The notes under the pieces were generated by a model, which was not told the DNA's origin, ran no database searches, and saw nothing but the letters and a program-made list of their open reading frames with translations. Below, in pieces: positions 22,023 through 34,700 of a stretch of DNA of 64,000 nucleotides. Every line of letters begins with the position of its first letter. Positions within the stretch are counted from its first letter, which is position 1. Source of the DNA: Ianthella basta (Eukaryota; Porifera; Demospongiae; Verongiida; Ianthellidae); assembly GCA_964019415.1 (NCBI GenBank), contig OZ025874.1, positions 6,154,592-6,218,591 on the forward strand. The letters are read 5' to 3'. The position numbers and the translations under genes were made by a program.

Positions 22023-23723
22023 CTAATTGAACAGAAGCTATCCCAGGATCACTCCCTACTGGACAGAACTGCCATCCCCATCCCTCAGCTGGTTGAGCTC
22101 ACAGAACCGTGCCTTCGCTCCTCATACTTCCAGTTCCAGGACAAGTACTATGAGCAGATTGAGGGGGCAGCCATGGGTTCCCCCCTCTCACCCATTGTCG
22201 CCAACTTGTACATGGAAAGCTTGGAAGAGGAGGCCATCAGATCAGCCCCACTCCAGCCCAAGTTGTGGCGCCGGTATGTTGACCTTTGTCATCTGGCCGC
22301 ATGGTCAGGAGGAGCTGCACATATTTCATCAGCATCTGAATGATCTCCACCCACCCACATTCACTTCACCATGGAGGAGGAAAATGAATGCACACTACCT
22401 TTTCTAGATGTCCTCATCACCAGAAGCAGTACTAGCCTATTCACATCAGTCTATCGTAAGCCGACCCACACTGAAAGATACATTCAACTCACACCACCAC
22501 CCAAAGACTATCACCGAAGTATTGAGGTGCATGAATGTAGTAACCTTGTAACCTGTGATTACTGTGCATGATGCTAAGAATAGTACCTTGTGTGTTGTAT
22601 GTTGATGGTTGCTATTATTGTACTGTGCGTATCTGATTGTATCTTCTTTTGGTTACTTACATCATGTTGTACGCATGCTGAGTTGTTGTGCACGTGTTGC
22701 TGTAGAGTGCTTGCCCTTGTTGTAAGTTGAGTTTGCCAAGTGGCTTATTGATCTTGTTGTCCATTTGTTTCGTTACCCGTGGTTTGTGGTCGTCAGTTCG
22801 TGTCTAGCTGCAACAATGAAGAATCGGGCACCAAGAATCCAAGAACTGCATCATCTGGAGGATGTGTTCCTGGCAAATGGCTTTCCTGCCAGACTTGTGA
22901 AGAAGACTCTGTCAGCACCACCCGAAGAACCGTGTCCATCACCTTCACCCACCCAGCCACCACAGAAGACCCTGTGTACTCTATATGTTCGTGGAGTGAG
23001 TGAGAAATTGAAGAGAATCTGTGCTCCACTGAACATCTGTACCGTATTCACACCTGCACGTACCCTGAAACAGACACTCATAAAGAATTGTGTACTAGAG
23101 GAGAAGAAGAAGGCTGTAGTCTATCAGGTGCCCTGTAAAGACTGCGGCAAACTCTGCACGGGAGAATCCAAAAGGACCCTCAAAGTGAGACTGGCTGAAC
23201 ACAAGAGAGCAGTGCAGAAGAGTGATGCAAACAATAGGATTGCTAACACCAACCACAGTATTGACTGGGCTAATGTAAAGGTGGTGAAGACAGTACCAGG
23301 GTACTGGGAGGGAAGAACCGCAGAAGCCATCCTGATCAAGAAGAGTCAGGAGTCAATGAACTTGGACAGTGGCCTCCTACTCCCCAGCGTGTGGAACCCT
23401 ATTTTACTGAACACACCCCCATTGCCACACCCACCTCATGACAGTGTCACCTAGATGTTCTTTCACCCTCCTCCCTTGATTGATTATTAAGTGCTGTTTA
23501 TTCAATTAATGCCTTTGAAGTGCCCCATATTTATCCAATTAATTTCCTTAACACCTTATGTTCAAACATTAACACCTGTCATCTACTGTCATCCCCCTTT
23601 TGTATTTAAGCCAGTCACTCACTATACATTTCTCACACTGTAAGCAGTTGACAAAGACCCCCAGGTCGAAACGTCCTGCTCCTCCATTGTTTATTAAAGC
23701 TGCAGTACTTATTTTCATGATCT
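22023..23723 (+). mobile_element. Second Penelope-like element, degenerate, nested in gypsy gag
   Basis: RT part 22023-22300 reads LVELTEPCLRSSYFQFQDKY and EGAAMGSPLSPIVANLYMES, then LWRRYVD with a frame slip at the second aspartate. The frame resumes [14 protein letters not shown] and [14 protein letters not shown] roughly 250-bp segment (22530-22810) without RT similarity follows, then 22815-23453 encodes the linker and the GIY-YIG-like part, where YIGE is replaced by LCTGES. So the nuclease core is altered. Flanking 13-bp direct repeats ATCATAATTGTTG (22010-22022 and 23724-23736) are the target duplication. The 3' end carries a degenerate hammerhead-like motif near 23650-23679 (GACC/GGTC stem followed by GAAAC). 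Confidence 0.85.
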
Positions 23724-23736
23724 ATCATAATTGTTG

Positions 23737-25440
23737 TTGGGATTCGGAATTCAGGCTTTATCTGATCATGAATGCCTCTAAACGGTGGCAGACCTTGCCT
23801 TGGAGAAGGCTAAGACCCTCATCAGACAAAGAAAAGCGGCACATGAGCACCAACTCAATCGCCCTGAATGGTCCTGGTGGAGACGTTGCAGGACTCTGTA
23901 CAGAAGAAGCCATTCAACCCCAAGAGCCCAGCAACCAAGTGTATCAGATGTGATCATAGACGTCCTGCAAGGGACTTTGAGTGTCACAAGTACCACAAGT
24001 GAGGGTACTATTGTCTCTCACAGTCAGTCAGGTTTCGTGATCTGCTACAGTCGTTGAACGACTTTGCCTTCCTGAACATAGTTGGTTTGGACGGCACACC
24101 CTGGATGTGCACAATAAATGGGCAGGATATACATACGTACCATTCAAGGTTAACACTGGAGCAGAAGTCACAGTCATTACAGAGAAGCATACCAAGTTGC
24201 TCTCGCCAGACGTGAAACCATCCTCCAAGTGACTTCATGGACTGGAGAGCTGGCCATCTAAGTGTCATAGTTGAAATGAAAGTCACAATTATCTACAAGT
24301 AGAAGCAAGCCATGCAGACGGTCTTTGTGGTATGTAACCAACAGCACAACCTGGTAGGCTACCAGTGATCTTGCTTTGGATATCCTCACAAGGATCAACG
24401 CCTTCTCAACTCCCATTAACGAGCAGTTCCTTCCTATTTACAAGTCTGAGCACCTTCCAAGTAGCTATGAGATATACAGCTAAGGCCATGCAGATTCCAA
24501 AATGTGTGCTCTCTTCATTTCTCAGAATGTATACCTTTGCCTCTGAGATACAAAGTCAAGAATACGCTTGTTTGGATAAAGGCATTAGGCATCACTGCAC
24601 CAGTAGAGGAGCCAACTTTCTGGTGAGCAGGCATGGTCATGGTACCAAAGAAATCCAATTGTGTATGTATTTGTGGTGACTGGATGCACACATTGTGCTA
24701 CCGGAGTACATCCACTTCCTAGAAGTGGCTGGAACCCTGGCTCAAATTACAGGAACCAATGTTTAAGCAAGCTGGGTGTAAAGTGTGGCTTCTGGCTGTT
24801 AGCCCTTAGTAAGAGATGTCAGAAGCTCACAACTTCCATCATCCCTATTTGGCTGATACTATTTCAAGTGGCTACCAATCAGGATTTGCACTCTGGAGGT
24901 CTCCAGCTACAGTGTAGGATAATCAGGATAATGTGTTCATTTCCAGTCGGACTATGATGAGCATGATACCCATCTCTATGCCGCCCTATAGCTACAGACG
25001 TTTTAGCTTCACGATTTGCAAGTTCAACAGGAGTTACATGCATCACTATTCGGGCCAGGTCAACAATGAAAATGACCTTTCTGCTGACCCCAGCAAGACT
25101 CAAGCAATAGCCATGACAGAGAGCCTGAAATCATCACCGAATTAGAGAGATTCATGGGCATGGCTAACCAGCTGGGGAGGTCTCTGCCAAGTTGGCAGAA
25201 CTCTCCCAGCTCCTCAGCTCTCAAGCAGCATGGTGGTGGGCCCAGCACAGGAGGACACCTTTAACATAATCATGTCCGAGCTGACAACCCTTACATGTTG
25301 TTTCCCAATCAGGATACATAGCTGACTGCAGGCAGTGACATGGTGCATGTCTCGTAGGCCTGAACTATGAGCAGACAACAATTAAATTCTCAGTCTCATG
25401 ATTGGGCCCATAAGCCAGAGAGAAAGAGCCCACATCATGA
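23737..25440 (+). pseudogene. Ty3/gypsy gag-pol remnant (gag end, protease, RT)
   Basis: Plus-strand frames, all broken, give in order: the gag segment DLALEKAKTLIRQRKAAHEH; a cysteine-rich knuckle remnant; a protease segment whose shifted frame reads VNTGAEVTVITEKHTKLLSP (aspartic protease motif, NTGA for DTGA); RT start pieces CAGMVMVPKKSN-like; GVKCGFWLLALSK and CQKLTTSIIP; then DLSADPSKTQAIAMTESLK, ELERFMGMANQLG and a connection-domain part. It is the continuation of the gag interrupted at 22022. Confidence 0.7.
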
Positions 25441-25599
25441 TATATGTATGATTCCACTTACTTATAGTTTACAGCAAGTCACAAGATTGTCATATGACGA
25501 TGACTGCTTTAGATGCCAAAAACTAGTGTTTCAGTGAATCATCACGTGGGAAGCGAGTTAGAAGGTTGAGACAGTGAAGACATTCTCAGCAAGCCGAGA

Positions 25600-26810
25600 T
25601 GACAATCTGCCGAAACATACTATATTGGAGGGTGGTTGATGGTGAGATGGCAATCAAGCATGTCGGTCTACCAAGCACCTTTGTGGAAGGGGATTCAACT
25701 GAGTGGTTTCAGTGTTTTGACATCTGCTGCAGAGCAAATGACTGGAATGATGATATGAAAGCAAAGTAGCTACCTACCCTGTTGGAGGGTGAGTCACTTG
25801 CTATCTGGCTGGAGTTGACAGAGGTGGAAAATGCAAGCTACAAGGATTCAAGAGAAGTTGATCGCATGTATGACCCCTATGAAGGTTATGTCTCTATAGG
25901 AGACTTCCATAGGAGACTTCCATGCCAGACGGTTGTGCCCAAGGGAGTCACTATCGGTATTCCTACTGCAAGTTGAAATGACTGCTCAATCAGGCCATGC
26001 CCGGAACAGAGGCTGACACTTGCCTATACGTCAGCAAACAGCTACGCACTACTGGCCAAGTCAGCGACCTGGACAAGGTGCTGAATAGGGCACAACAGCT
26101 CTTGAAAATTGAGAAGCAGAAAAAATTGGCAGCAATCAAGGCAAAGGAGGAACCATCTGAAGGTGAGGCTCTATATAAAAGAGCAGATCACAGCCCTATC
26201 ACTCGATGCCCTGCAACATGATCTAACAGGCCCCAGCTGTGCTATCAATGCCATCAGCCAGGACAACTTCAGTGGCAGTCCCCAATGTTGATGGGATGTT
26301 TCGTGTTTGGTCACCCTGGACACATAGCCAAAGATTGTCAGTCGGGAAATGGGAGAGGGATGTTCTGCCAGGGCCAAGGATGCCCCAGGAACAAATAAGC
26401 CCATCTACATAGAGTATCTAATGTTATTGTTGCTGCTGTGTGTTCGAGCACAGTGGGGAGGCTAGGTGACATAGAGGTGGGCATATTACTAGGTTCAACC
26501 GTTTCCTTGGTTCAAAACAATATCCTGCCCAGAACATTGGGTGCAAAACAACTCAAAGCAAGAGATTTGCAACTGTTTTCTGCTGTGGGTGAGCCCATGC
26601 CAGTAATGGGGGCAGCCAATACGGTGATGCTAGTAGGACAACTAAGTGTGGAACACCCACTGATTGTGGTTCACTCACTGATTATAGCCCAGTGATCCTT
26701 GGTATGGATTTCTTACAGCAGCATCGTGTCCAGGCCTTGTTCTGGACTTGTTCCACGCCAATAAAACGTTTTGCCTATTGGTAAAAAAGTGTGCCACGTG
26801 TTTAACGCTC
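25600..26810 (+). pseudogene. Second Ty3/gypsy remnant (gag, zinc knuckle, protease)
   Basis: Reads GLPSTFVEGDSTEWFQCFD, LPTLLEGESLAIWLELTE, a CCHC-like remnant CFVFGHPGHIAKDCQSGN, then a retropepsin segment with STVSLVQNNILPRTLG and, after a frame change, VILGMDFLQQHRVQALF. Stops and frameshifts throughout. Because gag follows the RT of the previous remnant, this is a separate insertion or a rearranged copy. Confidence 0.65.
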
Positions 26811-27339
26811 AACTAATCCCTCCCTAATGAATGAATATTCGGACGTGGTAATGAATCTCTATTCTATCATTGACCCTGTTCTGGCCGTCTGAAGGTGTGA
26901 ACATGAAGAACATCATGAACCCAAAGAAGAGAAGACGCACCAGTAAGCGCATCAAAGGCTTGTCCAGACTTTCCCCTACCAGACCACGAATGACGGGGTG
27001 AATGCTTCTGTGGGGAAAGATTGAACTGCCACTCCTGTTCGTGCTCCTTCTGTGCCAGTTCTTCCACCTGATACACCATCCGCTAGCTGAGCTGGTGTCA
27101 GTGTACCTGATAAGCAAATGGACAACAGTGAGGAGCTGGCAGTGCTGGACACAGTGATCCAGATGGGTGAATGTGTCTGTGATCCTGCTGAGTTTCAACT
27201 GACGGAGGAGAGTGGCCCAGCACTGAGATACACAACCAAGAAAGGTGTTGCCCTGACACCAATCAGGATGCCAAGCCTGAGTGAAGACAGCGAAGACTGC
27301 CCTGATGCCACTAGAAAGAAGCAAAGTCCTGCAAAAGTG

Positions 27340-28868
27340 TAGAGTATGTGCATGTTGTTGGGAAGCCAGGACTCACCGTGCACCGAGGACGCTGTCACTT
27401 TTGGACTACCATTGAATTGATCCCAGAGGTGGTCGGAACAAGGCCTGATTAACTGATGGCAATTAATTTGTGTGTTAGCGTGTCATTCATTCTGTCATCC
27501 ATCAGTGCATTTTCTATTGTTTGCCGTTTTCCTTATTTTGTCACCATTACATGGCTGTAGTATGATTTCTGGATACCTTGGAAACTAGCCATGTTGGCTA
27601 AAGGTCTCCCCAGGCTAAATAAGACTCCAAATCCAAATCCATTGAGTGAACTGGATACATTTTCGCATTCTACATTACCATAGCTATACATATGACTGCG
27701 CATGATCATGATGTGCGCATGATCTGAAACACTGAATTGCACAATTAATAATGCAGTACTCAACTAGCAATCTATACAGCAACCATGAAGGAAAGTATAT
27801 ATTATATCTATCTATATAAAGAGGAGTCGGACGCAACTTTGTCCTAATTTTTCTCGGCTGCCTGCCGATGAATTGCCACCAAACTTGCCCAGCTCTGCGA
27901 CGCCATGGTGTAGGCTGCACAATAAAGTTTTCGTTCTTTAATGGCCTGCAACCAAGGAGGGAGAAGCAAACGAGTTTTTGAGAAAACTTGTCCACCGACC
28001 CTTCCCGTGTCCAGTAGTGGTTTGCTACCAAACTTTCTCAGAGGCACCACGCTATGCCTTAGAGCGTCACCAGCTATGCCTTAGAGGTGTTTGGAAGCAA
28101 GCTACTCTTGCAGTGTACAAGAGGGAAATGTTTTGGGCGCACTTGTACACGAAACTCCTCCGATGGTGGCAAGTAGATTGTTACGAAACTTTCTCAATAA
28201 TCTCATCTGTTGCTGCTATGTGTCAAGATTGCCATTATTTTCAAAAGCAGGCCTAGTCTGAGCAGCAAGCAACAATGGTTCTTCGTTAACCACACACGGC
28301 GGCCATCTTTATCAGAGGCGGTTGCCATGTTGCCATAGAGAACTTGAGCAGGATTTGCCCCAATGTTTCTCACACGCCCTAAGAACGGATTGCCACCTAA
28401 CGTTCAAAGTACTACAGCACCATGCTGCAGAGTGCACAGAATCGTCGGCGTTCTCCAACAGCCTACAGCCGAGGAAGGAATGTGTACAACGAAAGAGTTT
28501 AGGCCAAATTTCACCTACCGACCTCCTGCACACGGGAACGGTTTGCCATCCAACTTTCAGAGGCCCAGGGACACAGCACCATGACATAGAGCATTGCAAG
28601 GGATGGGAAACAGGCAAACGGAGCCAAATTTATGGCTTGCCGAAGGCGGGGGCCTTGGAGCTAGTATTATATATTCCTATTCGCAGCAAGACAACAGTGT
28701 GTGGCTTGTATACGTCAGTTATAATTACTGCCAGAAAGCCTGTTATTATAGGGTGATCCATGCAGCTGCATCATATTCTTCTGCATCACTGTGGCTATGT
28801 GTGTGACTTGACATGATCGATGTGTGTGATCTAAATACTGAATTGCACAATGATGAAGCAGTCTTAAG
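27340..28868. repeat. Non-coding repeat-rich stretch
   Basis: No gene recognised. A block of about 40 bp around ACTGAATTGCACAAT occurs twice in direct orientation (27718-27764 and 28828-28868). It encloses sequence with several degenerate TTGCCACC(A/T)AAC(T/G)TT-like words from 27870 to 28560. This may be an interspersed repeat with terminal direct repeats; the class is not assigned. Confidence 0.4.
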
Positions 28869-29151
28869 CTTGGTTCATAATATGACGCAGGAAACTGTAG
28901 TGTCACATCACAAACGTTGCGTCACGTCACTTTGAGAACACCAAACATTGGGAACGTTCCATGACGCTCGAACGATGCTCACCTGACACAAGGATAGAAA
29001 ATGTTCTATCTGTAAGTCAGCGACGTTTGACGACGTTGCTATCAGCCAATCAAATTATGGGAATAGGCCACATGAATTCACACGTGTTAGTACAAAGACA
29101 ACATTGACGTGACATGATGCTATGGTTTCCTGCGTCATATTGTGAACCAGG
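28869..29151. mobile_element. 283-bp MITE
   Basis: The left end CTTGGTTCATAATATGACGC and the complemented right end CCTGGTTCACAATATGACGC form long inverted repeats (about 27 bp with few mismatches). No coding content. Target duplication not clear. Confidence 0.75.
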
Positions 29152-30572
29152 CTATATTCTCAGCAAGACATCAGTGAGTGGCAAAGTTAAGTTGCCACTT
29201 CCAGAGCCACATTTAACATATTATGATGTTTCAGCAGGAAGTCACTAGGATGTCAAGTGACAATGGCTGTCCAGCAAAGCTGCAACTACTGATAGCAGTG
29301 TATCATTGTGTGGCAACACAAGTGAGATATATAAAGATGGTGGCTTCCATCATAGCCAATTGCACCTTGTATTTTTGCTTGTTTCTTGTACTGGCTCAGC
29401 TTGATCAGAGCAAAGCGAGCAGCAAACAAAAGGCAAAGTATCCCTCTATATAACTCTGTGAATGTCTGCAGTTAATAGTTTATTGACATCGAGATATGCC
29501 GACAATTACGAAGTTGCTAAAATAGCAGTAAATGCTGATGCTGTAGTGAAAAGAAAGCCTCAGACAGTAGAGAATGGTATCATTCAATGTGCAACTGCAC
29601 TATCTAACTTTTGCCTGTGGGATAAGTTGTTTAGCAAATCCATTGTGAAGAAAACTATGACTAATTGTTAATGTGAAAGATTTGGGTGAAATAATCTGAG
29701 ATTGGAACCATGTACAGCATTTTCCCACATGGAAAAGCTAGAAAATTTTCTGTACTCAAAATTCCAGTCTTGTTTTTGGACAGAAACTGTCTCAATGACT
29801 ACGATCTGACGTTTTCCAGAAAGCACTATGCTAACACCTATTAATGTAATAACATGTGATATTCTTGTGACATTTGCAGAAAATGGCTCACAGCGTTGTT
29901 TTACTTCCCACAATACGATGGTTGTGCTCAAACGATTCGATCAAACTAGTATGGTTAGGATTGTATCTGTCTTCAAGTAGGTACATAGTGGCCGAATACC
30001 ATTCTAAGATGATTTCAATGACAAGTTCCTGTCAAATCACGTGCAAGTTACATGACAATGCTCGCATAGCCGTAATACAGGAAAACACATCTTCAGGTGA
30101 AATATTTCTTATGCAAATGAAACTGGACACATCCCACATGTGAAGTGGGCTTGTGAAGCTTGCACTAGTCACACCGATGATTTGTGCTATTCTAATCTGG
30201 TCATTGAGACATGGACACTGGTACCTGCGAACTGCAATTACTGATATATAGTACATGAATAGGTGAGCTGGCAAATGATTCACAGCAAGCTTTGGCGAGG
30301 TAAGCTACCAACCATAAAATACACTCACCAAAGCACCAAATTCAAATCCTCACATGACATTCCAACCAAATCTTCGACCGATTTTTCGTTTCACATAGTA
30401 CCTAGCTAGCTAGCTAACGCCTTCTGTTCACATATCTACGTATTAGCTACCCCCCTGAGGCATCCCCCTCCCCCCACAAACTAGGTAACGCATAGCTAGC
30501 ACCTCCCTAATTCTGTCTACGTCACAGTGCTGACTCTTGTTCCTTCTATAGGGATAAATCCAGTCGACTCAC
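29152..30572. other. No gene recognised (inferred intron of the AIG1 gene)
   Basis: Short open frames here lack splice-flanked structure or recognisable similarity. I see no further element borders. Confidence 0.4.
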
Positions 30573-30672
30573 TCTGCTCCGGGGTCTTTGGCCTCTTCCC
30601 AACCTGCAGACTGACGAACTCCTTTGTTGGTTCATGCTCATAAGGATCTTCTGTCGCCATAGACTCGGCCAT
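30573..30672 (-). CDS. Probable first exon of the AIG1/GIMAP GTPase gene
   Basis: On the minus strand ATG at 30672-30670 opens MAESMATEDPYEHEPTKEFV followed by SLQVGKRPKTPEQ and a consensus donor AGA|GTGAGT (30572-30567), leaving in phase 1. The main GTPase exon at 21172 enters in phase 1. Joined, the sequence reads PKTPEQ-K-LTLMVVGCTGR, a natural lead into a P-loop domain, for a total of 424 residues. The 9.4-kb intron would contain the nested gypsy/Penelope insertions. The link is inferred from phase and orientation only; extra small exons between are possible. Confidence 0.55.
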
Positions 30673-32133
30673 AGCTATAGCTAGCTATAGTCGTTCCCAC
30701 TTCAACTGATGAGAGAGTGAAACACAGTTTCAATGAAGAATAGCGCATGATATGACCACATGTTGGATTCACTCACAGATTTTGGCGAGTGCCCAAAGAG
30801 AACGAGTTCGCTTGATGATGGTACGAATTGTGACGTAGTGCACAGGTAGGGCGGGCTAATTTGAAATATACGGACTCCGTGTAATGATAGCTCGCGTTCA
30901 ACGAATAGTAGCACGAATCTCCTGATAGCTGGTGGCGGAGTAGTGGCGGAGAGCTATGGGAGTCTAAGGGAGAAAGTAATGAGAGGACAAGCAGAGTCTG
31001 ACGGAAAGAGACCCAAAGGCAGAGCAAGGACTTAAGAGATGTAGTGACGGGTTTTGAAGCATGTACGTAGCTATATAATTGTGCCTTATAACCATAATCT
31101 ACCAATATATTCATTGTATATCATAACTACTTTTACAGTTTCTGCCACAAGCATAGCTAGCCGTTTCTGTTGTAAGAACAAATTGAATCCGCAGTTTGGG
31201 GACATGTTAAACAAGGACTGATTGGTTGATTGATTGATCTCCTGATAGCCTAGCTAGCACAACCAAGCCTATATATATAAGACCTGCAGGGGATTGTTAC
31301 ATACTATAGTATGTGACAAAATCTCCTGCATGCAAACATTAGTACAAGACATTGTCATTTACAGAGATCGATATTGGTGATATACCAGTAGACTAATTCA
31401 GTTGTGCAAATGGTATGTCTACAACTGCATTATAGATGCATAGCATCTCTTGCTGCATTGGGATACATGTAGTTCATACTGTAGCTTAAAGGGACCAGAA
31501 TTTTCAGGCTATATAGGACCATTTCATTCAGTTGAATCTGGACAAGGCCTAGGGACTAGTATTTTGCTGAAATATTGTCCTCTGGACCAATATTTTCAGG
31601 ACCAATATTAATATTCCAGTGACAGGCCTGGGACATCTACAGCTTGACTAAGTCACAACTAATATGAAAATTCACCTGCATTAAAGTCACATATCATAAG
31701 AGTTGGGAGCAATTACATAAACATATATAGATACGTGTTCAACAGTTTGCTGTTATCAATATGGAGCATGTTCACATGCAGGCCAGCCACAGTTACAAGA
31801 TAGATGCAATGCCACACTTTAGTGTGATGAGCACACACATTAGCGCTCACATGTTCGATCACACCATTCGTTTGGTTGTGATGATAAACAACGCATCCGC
31901 CATTATCACTATTGCAAAACCGTATGCTGCCATTTTCTTGTAAAATTATACTATTTATATGTACAAATGTATACTTACAGAAATGTGAAGAGATTCATGT
32001 ACTATATCTATGTATAGGATTACACACATTCACTCTAACACACAATGTGTACATTGGCTAACAGCATACACTGCCATACTTATGTCACAAAAATGCTTGA
32101 TCAATCTGCATATGCATATACAAGCATTCACAC

Positions 32134-32209
<76 letters not shown>

Positions 32210-33185
32210 TTGAACAAACTGGATCCGCGAGTTCTTGCAACAAGTGATGTTCACAGCAAGGTTTACAAAATGCATCAACACTTTCACCCCAAGGTCCTTC
32301 CCCTGATACCATTTTGGACTTTGTCAGATGATATGGGACCACAAACCCGTTCTGATTGTCATGCTAACAAAGGTTGAGGAGAATGGAAAGTTGCAGCTAG
32401 TGTACGTACAGAATAACTATTCCTGCATTCTATATACAGTCCCCCATTGTTATTCACATGAATGCAGTGTATACCAGGTTACAAACCGAGAGCTAGTGCC
32501 ACCCACTGATTGACTTATTTCAATGCAACAATTAATCATGTACTGTTTTTTCATCACCTGTATTTTAAACTATATGTGTAGTGACTTGTAACGATTTATG
32601 TAACTTGTTCTTTTCTTATTATTAACATACACTCATAGCATGGTAAAAAATGTTATGTTACAAACCGGTAATACACAAGTAAAGCTGCACGTAGGTGGTC
32701 TCCTGGTCGAAACTGAAATGGTATGTTGCTGTATATATGTTATAGGCTGTGTTTCCTAAACTGTGGGCTGAATGCATATTTGAGTGCTTCCTAGATAAGG
32801 GCAGTTGGAGAAATAACTCAGTTTGTTGTTTAGGAAGCATAAAGTGACAGTCAACACTTTTGTTTATCAGTGCGGGTGAGCGCAGGCTTCTCATTCAAGT
32901 TGCTGAATACATGTTTCCACACTCAAAACAACACGTCCACATTGCATGTATATTACATTGTATTAAGTTTAGTAGCGGCAGTCACACCATGTAACATGGT
33001 GTGACAGACACACTGGAATCTGGTGTGCTGCCTGTAGTCATCAATTCACACCAATTAGTACTGTGATCCTCACTCCATGTTTCTAACAGTGCATTGATAA
33101 CTTCACAGCCTTCTCTATTACACCTGCAATATAAGAATGAATAGAAAAGAATAAAATAAACTGATCAGAGTGAGAATAGTTGGAG
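30673..33185. other. Intergenic, no gene recognised; contains a CA microsatellite
   Basis: Upstream flank of the proposed AIG1 first exon and 3' flank of the GT61 gene. No supported exon. Notable content is the (CA)n tract at about 32131-32209. Confidence 0.5.
32131..32209. repeat. (CA)n microsatellite
   Basis: About 79 bp of nearly pure CA dinucleotide; produces spurious THTH/VCVC open frames on both strands. Confidence 0.95.
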
Positions 33186-34700
33186 TTACTCAATTTGAGG
33201 GTACAGCTCTTTCATTTCTTCTATGACTTTTGTTACATCAATAGTTACCGTGGCATCACTGTAACTGTCTGGTATCAAGTGCTCATGATAGCGTCGTCCA
33301 GTCAATGTGGACAGCATCCTGAACGTGGGGTTCGTTGTCTGTGCTTGTGGCAGCAGCTCAAACATGAGGGCATGGTTCTGTAGCCACCACAGGTGCACCA
33401 GTCCCGCCCCATGGACACCCATCAGCACATCTGTTTCATGTGCTAGCTTAATCTGTTCACACAGGGAAAGTTCTTCCATCTGAACAGCAGTCACATTAGT
33501 GTTGGGGAATTCCTGCTTCAGTCCCTCTACCAGTGCATCAGAATTTGTGATAATTCTTGTAAATCGCTGTGGATCGTCTCCAAGAAATCGGTGATATGGT
33601 CTCCGCAACACAAGTACAATCTTCTTTGGAGTTTGAGGTACATGAGCAGGTGAAGTGGGGTCACTTAGAGAACATGCAGAGAGCACCTTTCTCCGGAAAT
33701 GAGCTATTGCAGTGCCCTCCAAACCCGTTCCATTGCACCGATAGCACGAATCCCTTAAATACGCCTTGTTCTTGCATTGAAAGAGAGCACTGGTGTATGT
33801 CCATGGGACCAAAACTAACTTTTCAAAGCAGTGAATGGAAGTGGGATTGTGGATATGCTCAACTGGAGTTAACCCTGGAAACAGCTGCTGTTCCATTTCA
33901 GGGAAGGTGAAGGGGGTTTTCCCTTTGGAGAGTCGAATCACAAAAGCATCTCCCGGGGCATTGTTTTCTTTCATGCTCTTAAACAAATTGTACCAAACAA
34001 CAAATTTGAAGAAAATGTGCGATGCAAACCCAATATACACAAACGAAGTTCCTGGGATGGTGACCTCGCACTTTCCCTTGGGAGCCGTACTTCCTGCATT
34101 CTTTGAGGCTCGCTCTAAGTAGTCACCTCTGTCAACATGCCTGTCAAACTCTGTGTAGCTGAGGGAATCACACTGATGTGCTTCTTCCAGTGTCTCTCTC
34201 TGCAGCCATATGCTTTCAAACTCATCCAGATAAAAAGCACTCTTGGGCACCAAGGCCACACCTCGCAATGTGCATGTTGACATTGAAGGGTCATGACGTG
34301 TCCCATAGCAGACAATCCTATCAGAGCCATCAGTACATATAGGCATCTTGAGGCTAAAGGTGTTTTCCAAGAAGTCCTCGCAAAAGGAACCATTTGGCCA
34401 GTTCTTCAGTTCTGCAGTGTGCACCACGTCATCCCTCTCAAGTGATGAGACACTGCTGTGTTGTGCTGAGCTGCCTTCTGTTACTGCTAACGTATCTGTA
34501 TGAGTACCCTCACGAGACCCCACTGACGGCGCCACCTCGCTGTAGATTGGAGAGTCGCCCTCCTGATCCAGCGCATGGTGTGGTCTGTTAGATTCAATCT
34601 GGAACAAACACAGCAGAAAACACCCGCAAAGGGCGATGCACAGGGTAACGACCACAGGACGCTTGTACTTTCTGATCATACTAGGCTTGATCCACACCAT
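33186..34700 (-). CDS. GT61-family glycosyltransferase, type II membrane protein
   Basis: A single-exon frame of 504 residues with its ATG at 34700. A basic N-terminus (MIRKYKRP) precedes one membrane segment at about residues 15-33 (VVVTLCIALCGCFLLCLF), as in Golgi/ER type II enzymes. A variable stem follows. The catalytic part includes YGTRHDP, the FVYIGFASHIFFKFVVWYNL block, KKIVLVLRR, and the signature ETDVLMGVHGAGLVHLWWL with HGAG at residues 430-433. This C-terminal HGAG helix and an E-rich end are typical of the GT61/DUF563 family (EOGT, POMGNT2 and plant xylosyltransferases). No FN3 domain is present, so it is not a full POMGNT2. The acceptor cannot be told from sequence. It is divergently paired with IVD. 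Confidence 0.8.
   Translation of the reverse strand: MVWIKPSMIRKYKRPVVVTLCIALCGCFLLCLFQIESNRPHHALDQEGDSPIYSEVAPSVGSREGTHTDTLAVTEGSSAQHSSVSSLERDDVVHTAELKNWPNGSFCEDFLENTFSLKMPICTDGSDRIVCYGTRHDPSMSTCTLRGVALVPKSAFYLDEFESIWLQRETLEEAHQCDSLSYTEFDRHVDRGDYLERASKNAGSTAPKGKCEVTIPGTSFVYIGFASHIFFKFVVWYNLFKSMKENNAPGDAFVIRLSKGKTPFTFPEMEQQLFPGLTPVEHIHNPTSIHCFEKLVLVPWTYTSALFQCKNKAYLRDSCYRCNGTGLEGTAIAHFRRKVLSACSLSDPTSPAHVPQTPKKIVLVLRRPYHRFLGDDPQRFTRIITNSDALVEGLKQEFPNTNVTAVQMEELSLCEQIKLAHETDVLMGVHGAGLVHLWWLQNHALMFELLPQAQTTNPTFRMLSTLTGRRYHEHLIPDSYSDATVTIDVTKVIEEMKELYPQIE

Noticed and set aside
29223-29671. Two adjacent plus-strand frames as a small membrane protein gene
   Set aside because: No similarity, no convincing splice sites or polyadenylation signal, and AT-rich background.
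32085-32342. Long VCVC/THTH open frames over the CA repeat (also at 41625-42016 and 45768-46070)
   Set aside because: They are translations of dinucleotide repeats in every frame and have no splice or domain support.
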